Assembly (NCBI GenBank): GCA_022866645.1
Contig: JALHUQ010000249.1
Coordinates: 1-8,658 of the forward strand
Reading direction: 5' to 3'
Length of the DNA stretch: 8,658 nt
DNA from: Woeseiaceae bacterium
Lineage (GTDB): Bacteria > Pseudomonadota > Gammaproteobacteria > Steroidobacterales > Woeseiaceae
In this document: positions 5,065 through 8,658 of the stretch, piece by piece
Numbering within the stretch: the first letter of the stretch is position 1
Layout: each line of letters opens with the position of its first letter
Position numbers and translations under genes: made by a program
The notes under the pieces: generated by a model
The model's input: only the letters and a program-made list of their open reading frames with translations
What the model was told of the DNA's origin: nothing
Database searches by the model: none

Positions 5065-7244
5065 CGACGCGAATTTAGCGAGATCGGCGTGGATTTTGCC
5101 ATCGGGATTCTTGTCGGACGTCCAACAAAGTAGCCTTGCGCCATATCCACTCCGAGCTCCGCCAGTATCTCAAGAGTCTCGGCGTTGCGGACGTATTCGG
5201 CGATCGTCTGCATCCCTGCTTCCCGGCCGACTTCGGCGATCAATTTGATCATCTTCTGGTCCACGGGATTGCTAGGCAGGTCGTTGACGAATGTGCCGTC
5301 AATCTTGATGTAGTCGAATTGCAGCTTTTGCAGGTAGCCAAATGAGCTGTAGCCCGTGCCGAAATCGTCCAGCGCAAACTGGCAACCAAGATCACGCAGG
5401 GTGGCGACTTGACGATCAACCTGCATCGGGCGCCGTACAGCAAGGCTCTCCGTTATTTCGAATACGACGTCGGTGAGTGGCACCTCGAACTGCTTGAACA
5501 TCTTTTCAACATAGCCGGGCAGATCATCGTTTTCGAATGCGTTCGCGGATAGATTGATGGAAAACTTGAGATCGGTCCCGGGCCGTGAGTGCTCCGCATA
5601 TGCGATGGCTGCGTGGCGTATCATCCAGAAATCGATCTCATTCATGAGCCCGAAACGTACAGCGGACGGCAAGAACGCATCCGGTGAAATGAATTTCCCG
5701 TCTGCGGTTCTTAAACGGATGAGCAGTTCATGATGTGTCGTTTGGCCTGACATTATGTTGTTGATTGGCTGGAAGCGTATTTCGAACTTGTCTTCATCGA
5801 GCGCCTCTCGCAACCAGTTCATCCAACTGATATCGGCAAACTCGCGTCGTTCCCGATTGTCCAGCCGGGAGTAGATTCGCATTCGATTTCGGCCGGCGGA
5901 CTTGGCCTCCCGACAGGCGATATCAGCCTGGTTGATCAATTCATCAGGATGCAGATTGTTGCCCACCATGATCGTGATACCGATACTGCAATGGACGTGG
6001 AATATCCGCTCGTCCTCAATGTGCGCCAGGCGACGCATGTTGGCAAGAATGGTTTCCGCTACGGATTGCGCAGCGTCGGAGTCGACAGTCCGCACAAGGA
6101 TCACGAATTCGTCGCCACCAAACCGCGCTACGACGTCGTTCGGGCCGACACTGCGGCGCAGTTCGTCTGCCACCTTGCGGATCAGCCGGTCACCAGCCGG
6201 ATGACCACATGCATCATTGATGTATTTGAACTGGTCGAGATCGATAAAGAAAAGAGCACTGGATCCGTCCTTACGCATCACGTCCATGACCTCGGCCTTC
6301 AGCTCTTCGACAAGACGTCGACGATTGAAAAGCCCGGTCAAACTGTCGTGATTGGCGAGCTTCCGGAGCTGCTCGTCTCGTTCACTCAGCGCAGACGCAG
6401 TGGTTTCCAGAGCCTCGACAATGTCCGAGATTTCTCGATGCTGCGCCGGCTTGAATTTCACTTTCAGGTTGCCTTTGGCCAACTCCTGAATCGGCAGGTG
6501 CAGGTCGGAGATGGACGCCAAGGCCCTGCGTAATGCATATCGCCCGTAAAATGAGAATGCGATCAGGAACAGCAGCAAGACCAGGGCAGCCGAACGTATG
6601 TTCGACAGCAATCGATCATTAAACAGGACGAAATCGAGCTTCATTCTTACGAAGCCAAGTAACTCGGTCTTGGACGATGTATCGGTGTTGCTGGCATCGA
6701 AACCGAATAAGCCATCGTTCGGTATTGATTCAACCCAGACTGGAGCAGTAATTTCGAATCGCTGCGGATCCAGCAATCCGCCGTGCATAAGATAGGGTTT
6801 TTGTTTGCCAACGACGGCCACCGCTTCTTGCAGCTCGTCCGGTGCCAAAGTCTCTATGGGATCGTTTTCCCCTGGGCCGTCGATCGAGTGCAAAACGTCG
6901 CCATCTTTTGAGAAGAAAATGACCTGACTAATTTCAGGATAACGGTCAACGAAGTCTTCCAGACTGATGTGCGCCTCCTGGTCATCCGCAAGGTAGAATG
7001 GCGCACCGATCTCGTTGAGTTGTTCGGTCCATTGCAGTGCCCAACGACTGTAGTTGTCATGCAATATCCATTGGCCTCCCCAGTAGAGTCCGCCGATCGC
7101 CAAGGCCCCGACGAGAGCGGCGCTGAGCACCTGAATTGAGAGAATTTCGTGCACGAGCGCACGCTTAATGTTTTTAGTATTTTCAACTCGGCCGCTGAAC
7201 AATTTTGTCAAATCTTCTGTGAAACTGATGAGCTTCGCCTTCAC
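5028..7244 (-). CDS. Membrane-bound GGDEF-EAL protein (c-di-GMP cyclase/phosphodiesterase) with periplasmic sensor
   Basis: A 738-residue inner-membrane signalling protein. Two transmembrane segments (about 37-57 and 217-235) flank a periplasmic region of about 160 residues with no family I can name; its YPEISQVIFFSKDGDVLHS looks like a Cache/PAS-type sensor strand pattern. A HAMP-like stretch (about 236-290) leads to a GGDEF domain (291-460) with the intact active site RFGGDEF (374-380). The product-inhibition site is lost: GPND stands where RxxD is expected. The EAL domain (475-710) keeps the usual catalytic set: ELL (506-508, the normal EAL variant position), INLSA, FEITES, LDDFGTG, YIKIDG, TIAEYV and QGYFVGRP. 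Both activities are therefore possible, and which dominates cannot be read from sequence. The start is a GTG at 7244 whose GTGA overlaps the stop of the upstream lipoprotein gene, implying one operon and a joint job. Confidence 0.92.
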   Translation of the reverse strand: MKAKLISFTEDLTKLFSGRVENTKNIKRALVHEILSIQVLSAALVGALAIGGLYWGGQWILHDNYSRWALQWTEQLNEIGAPFYLADDQEAHISLEDFVDRYPEISQVIFFSKDGDVLHSIDGPGENDPIETLAPDELQEAVAVVGKQKPYLMHGGLLDPQRFEITAPVWVESIPNDGLFGFDASNTDTSSKTELLGFVRMKLDFVLFNDRLLSNIRSAALVLLLFLIAFSFYGRYALRRALASISDLHLPIQELAKGNLKVKFKPAQHREISDIVEALETTASALSERDEQLRKLANHDSLTGLFNRRRLVEELKAEVMDVMRKDGSSALFFIDLDQFKYINDACGHPAGDRLIRKVADELRRSVGPNDVVARFGGDEFVILVRTVDSDAAQSVAETILANMRRLAHIEDERIFHVHCSIGITIMVGNNLHPDELINQADIACREAKSAGRNRMRIYSRLDNRERREFADISWMNWLREALDEDKFEIRFQPINNIMSGQTTHHELLIRLRTADGKFISPDAFLPSAVRFGLMNEIDFWMIRHAAIAYAEHSRPGTDLKFSINLSANAFENDDLPGYVEKMFKQFEVPLTDVVFEITESLAVRRPMQVDRQVATLRDLGCQFALDDFGTGYSSFGYLQKLQFDYIKIDGTFVNDLPSNPVDQKMIKLIAEVGREAGMQTIAEYVRNAETLEILAELGVDMAQGYFVGRPTRIPMAKSTPISLNSRRQRLSRKKSPNS

Positions 7245-8236
7245 CGACTCACAACCTCAACGCTGCCCCGCGTAACAACTCGAATGGCTGAAAGTGGACT
7301 GATGTCCGGTACATTCTGCAGTCCTTCGATACGAATTCGTCGAATAATACCGGCGATGGTTTCAGCGATATCTTCAGCCTGCGTGCCGATGCTGATCGTC
7401 GCACCCAGGTCCAGCATCGATTCGTTCGGCACTGCAACAGCAATATGTCCCCGCCTCGTGGTTTCCAGGATTTTCTGTATCGAACGTGCGCTTAATATTC
7501 GGTTGTCAGGGAACAACCAGAGGCCGTCAATATTCTGAGCCATGCGTCGAAACAGGTAGAGGGTCTCCTGATCGGAATGAGCGATTCGGAATTGCAACTT
7601 GATGTCATGCTTTTGCGCTGCCAGTTCCGCTTCAGCGATCAGCGCGTCGTGACCCTCGCCGATGATGATGCCGACATCCTGAATAGAGGGATCTATCTCG
7701 GTCCACGCGGCGAGTTGCGCTTCGAGTGGTGCCAGCGGCGCGATGCCACGACTGTTTGCTGTCAGCAGACCATAGTCCTGGTGGTTGAATACCTGGGCGA
7801 ATATCACCGGCGATTCCGCCATCGCAACTGATGATCTGGCAGCGAGCAAGCCGATAGCGACAACCACACCCGAATCCGAATCATTGATCACCCGAAGAAC
7901 GGAATCCGGCGTTCGACGACCGTCACTCAGATCAAAAACTTTGACGTCATCAAGGCGATCGATGAGGGCGTTCGCGACATCCAGAAATGCCGGTTGGCTG
8001 CTTGAAAGAACGATGGCCACGGGCAGTGATCGTGGCGGCTCGGGCGGCTTTGCAGGTTGCTGCTGCTCGGTCTTTGTCGGTACTTCGGCAACGACCGGTT
8101 CAGCGACGGGCACAGTAATTGGCTCGACAGGAGGCGCGATTTCCGGCGCAAGAAACGAACAGCCACCAAGGGCCAGGAGCACGGCCAGCGCCGAGCAAAG
8201 GCGAACGAGTCTTTTGACAGCGCCATTCCTTGGCAT
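7241..8236 (-). CDS. Lipoprotein with ABC-type substrate-binding domain (PF04392-like), partner of the GGDEF-EAL protein
   Basis: From the ATG at 8236 the protein has 331 residues. A short basic start and hydrophobic stretch lead to the lipobox LGGC, so Cys26 is lipidated; Ser at +2 predicts outer-membrane sorting. Residues 27-70 are a Pro/Glu/Val-rich tether (APPVEPITVPVAEPVV, KPPEPP). From about 72 on the pattern is that of the ABC_sub_bind/TrpX family: VAIVLSSSQPAFLDV, VVVAIGLLAARSS, PVIFAQVFNHQDYGLL, IDPSIQDVGIIIGEG, then DGLWLFPDN and GATISIGTQAEDI. No permease or ATPase gene is next to it. The operon mate is instead a membrane GGDEF-EAL protein, so a ligand-sensing role towards that protein's periplasmic domain is the likely function (inference). 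A GTG at 8296 would add 20 residues before the signal peptide and is less likely; the ATG has a GGGA nine bases upstream. Confidence 0.85.
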   Translation of the reverse strand: MPRNGAVKRLVRLCSALAVLLALGGCSFLAPEIAPPVEPITVPVAEPVVAEVPTKTEQQQPAKPPEPPRSLPVAIVLSSSQPAFLDVANALIDRLDDVKVFDLSDGRRTPDSVLRVINDSDSGVVVAIGLLAARSSVAMAESPVIFAQVFNHQDYGLLTANSRGIAPLAPLEAQLAAWTEIDPSIQDVGIIIGEGHDALIAEAELAAQKHDIKLQFRIAHSDQETLYLFRRMAQNIDGLWLFPDNRILSARSIQKILETTRRGHIAVAVPNESMLDLGATISIGTQAEDIAETIAGIIRRIRIEGLQNVPDISPLSAIRVVTRGSVEVVSR

Positions 8237-8329
8237 TAGAAATATTCCCAAATTGGTCAAATAGTATGCGTTTCGGCGAGCCTCATCCGCATCCACCTTT
8301 TGTAGCCAAATTTGATGCTATTTACTGTG

Positions 8330-8658
8330 CTACACGTCGCCAAAAACGTCATGCGGCGAGCGGGCGGATTTCGCCCTCTGAGCGAGAACCAGCCAGACAC
8401 CGCCAAGCGTCGCAAACGATGCGACCAGGAGCCTGGGTGTCACTTCCTCTGCCAAAAACACAACTCCACCGAAGGCGGCGATCGCGGGAACAGACAACTG
8501 CACTGTAGCCGCCCGTGTAGCAGTCAACCCGCTCAATACCTGATACCAAATTGCGTAGCCGATGCCCGATGCAAGACCGCCCGATGCAGACGCCAGAACG
8601 ACTCCACCCAAGGTCAGATGGTTATCGCCAGGAAAGACCAAATTCACAGCAATGACCA
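8330..8658 (-). CDS. DMT/EamA-type membrane transporter, C-terminal fragment
   Basis: The frame is open through the right edge of the window; about 109 codons are present, ending in a TAG at 8330. The visible part is strongly hydrophobic with about four membrane segments: GGVVLASASGGLASGIGYAI, WYQVLSGLTATRAATVQLSV, PAIAAFGGVVFLAEEVTP and LLVASFATLGGVWLVLAQ. The order 'GYAIWYQVL-L-A--A-VQLSVPAIAA-GG-VFLAEE' is characteristic of the second EamA repeat in drug/metabolite transporters, with the conserved Glu after the fourth-from-last segment. The substrate cannot be told. A short charged tail (RAKSARSPHDVFGDV) follows. It lies 93 bases upstream of the lipoprotein gene with no visible terminator between, so co-transcription is possible but not shown. 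Confidence 0.85.
   Translation of the reverse strand, partial: VIAVNLVFPGDNHLTLGGVVLASASGGLASGIGYAIWYQVLSGLTATRAATVQLSVPAIAAFGGVVFLAEEVTPRLLVASFATLGGVWLVLAQRAKSARSPHDVFGDV

Noticed and set aside
5949..6533. Plus-strand 194-residue open frame opposite the GGDEF domain
   Set aside because: Antisense to the GGDEF motif region and to the HAMP-like part; no recognisable motif.
8237..8296. GTG start at 8296 for the substrate-binding lipoprotein
   Set aside because: It would put 20 charged or mixed residues before the signal peptide; the AGG-like site is too close to it, and the ATG at 8236 gives a normal lipoprotein signal.

Overview
The window looks like chromosomal DNA from a gammaproteobacterium of moderate GC content. 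This rests on the family make-up only: an OxyR with the E. coli-type Cys pair, a peroxiredoxin-glutaredoxin hybrid of the Haemophilus/Neisseria type, a GGDEF-EAL protein and two lipoproteins with clear lipoboxes. I cannot name genus or species. No mobile element, CRISPR array, tRNA or rRNA is visible.

Layout. The left edge (1-192, minus) holds the N-terminus of a lipoprotein, probably cupin-like. A strong intrinsic terminator on the same strand (213-241) lies just before it, ending a short unidentified unit or leader (about 242-440). A plus-strand PPOX flavoprotein gene (623-1285) follows, with its own promoter candidate. It converges with a two-gene minus-strand DNA alkylation repair operon: an Ada-N/AraC/AlkA fusion glycosylase (1769-3253) and an O6-alkylguanine methyltransferase (1280-1768). 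A 19-bp imperfect inverted repeat (3236-3285) surrounds the presumed -10 element and start codon of the fusion gene.

Upstream is a divergent peroxide-defence pair: a peroxiredoxin-glutaredoxin hybrid (3319-4077, minus) and oxyR (4174-5064, plus). They share a 96-bp AT-rich control region. The 3' end of oxyR overlaps by 37 bp, on the opposite strand, the 3' end of a membrane GGDEF-EAL gene (5028-7244, minus). That gene is coupled through a 4-base overlap to an upstream gene (7241-8236, minus) for a lipoprotein carrying an ABC-type substrate-binding fold. The right edge (8330-8658, minus) is the C-terminal half of a DMT/EamA-type transporter.

Together the window is a compact stress-response block: repair of alkylated DNA, peroxide removal with its regulator, and a predicted two-protein envelope sensor that would convert a periplasmic signal into c-di-GMP changes. 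The most unusual points are the lipoprotein/GGDEF-EAL pair, the large inverted repeat over the alkA start, and the terminator-ended small unit at the left edge.
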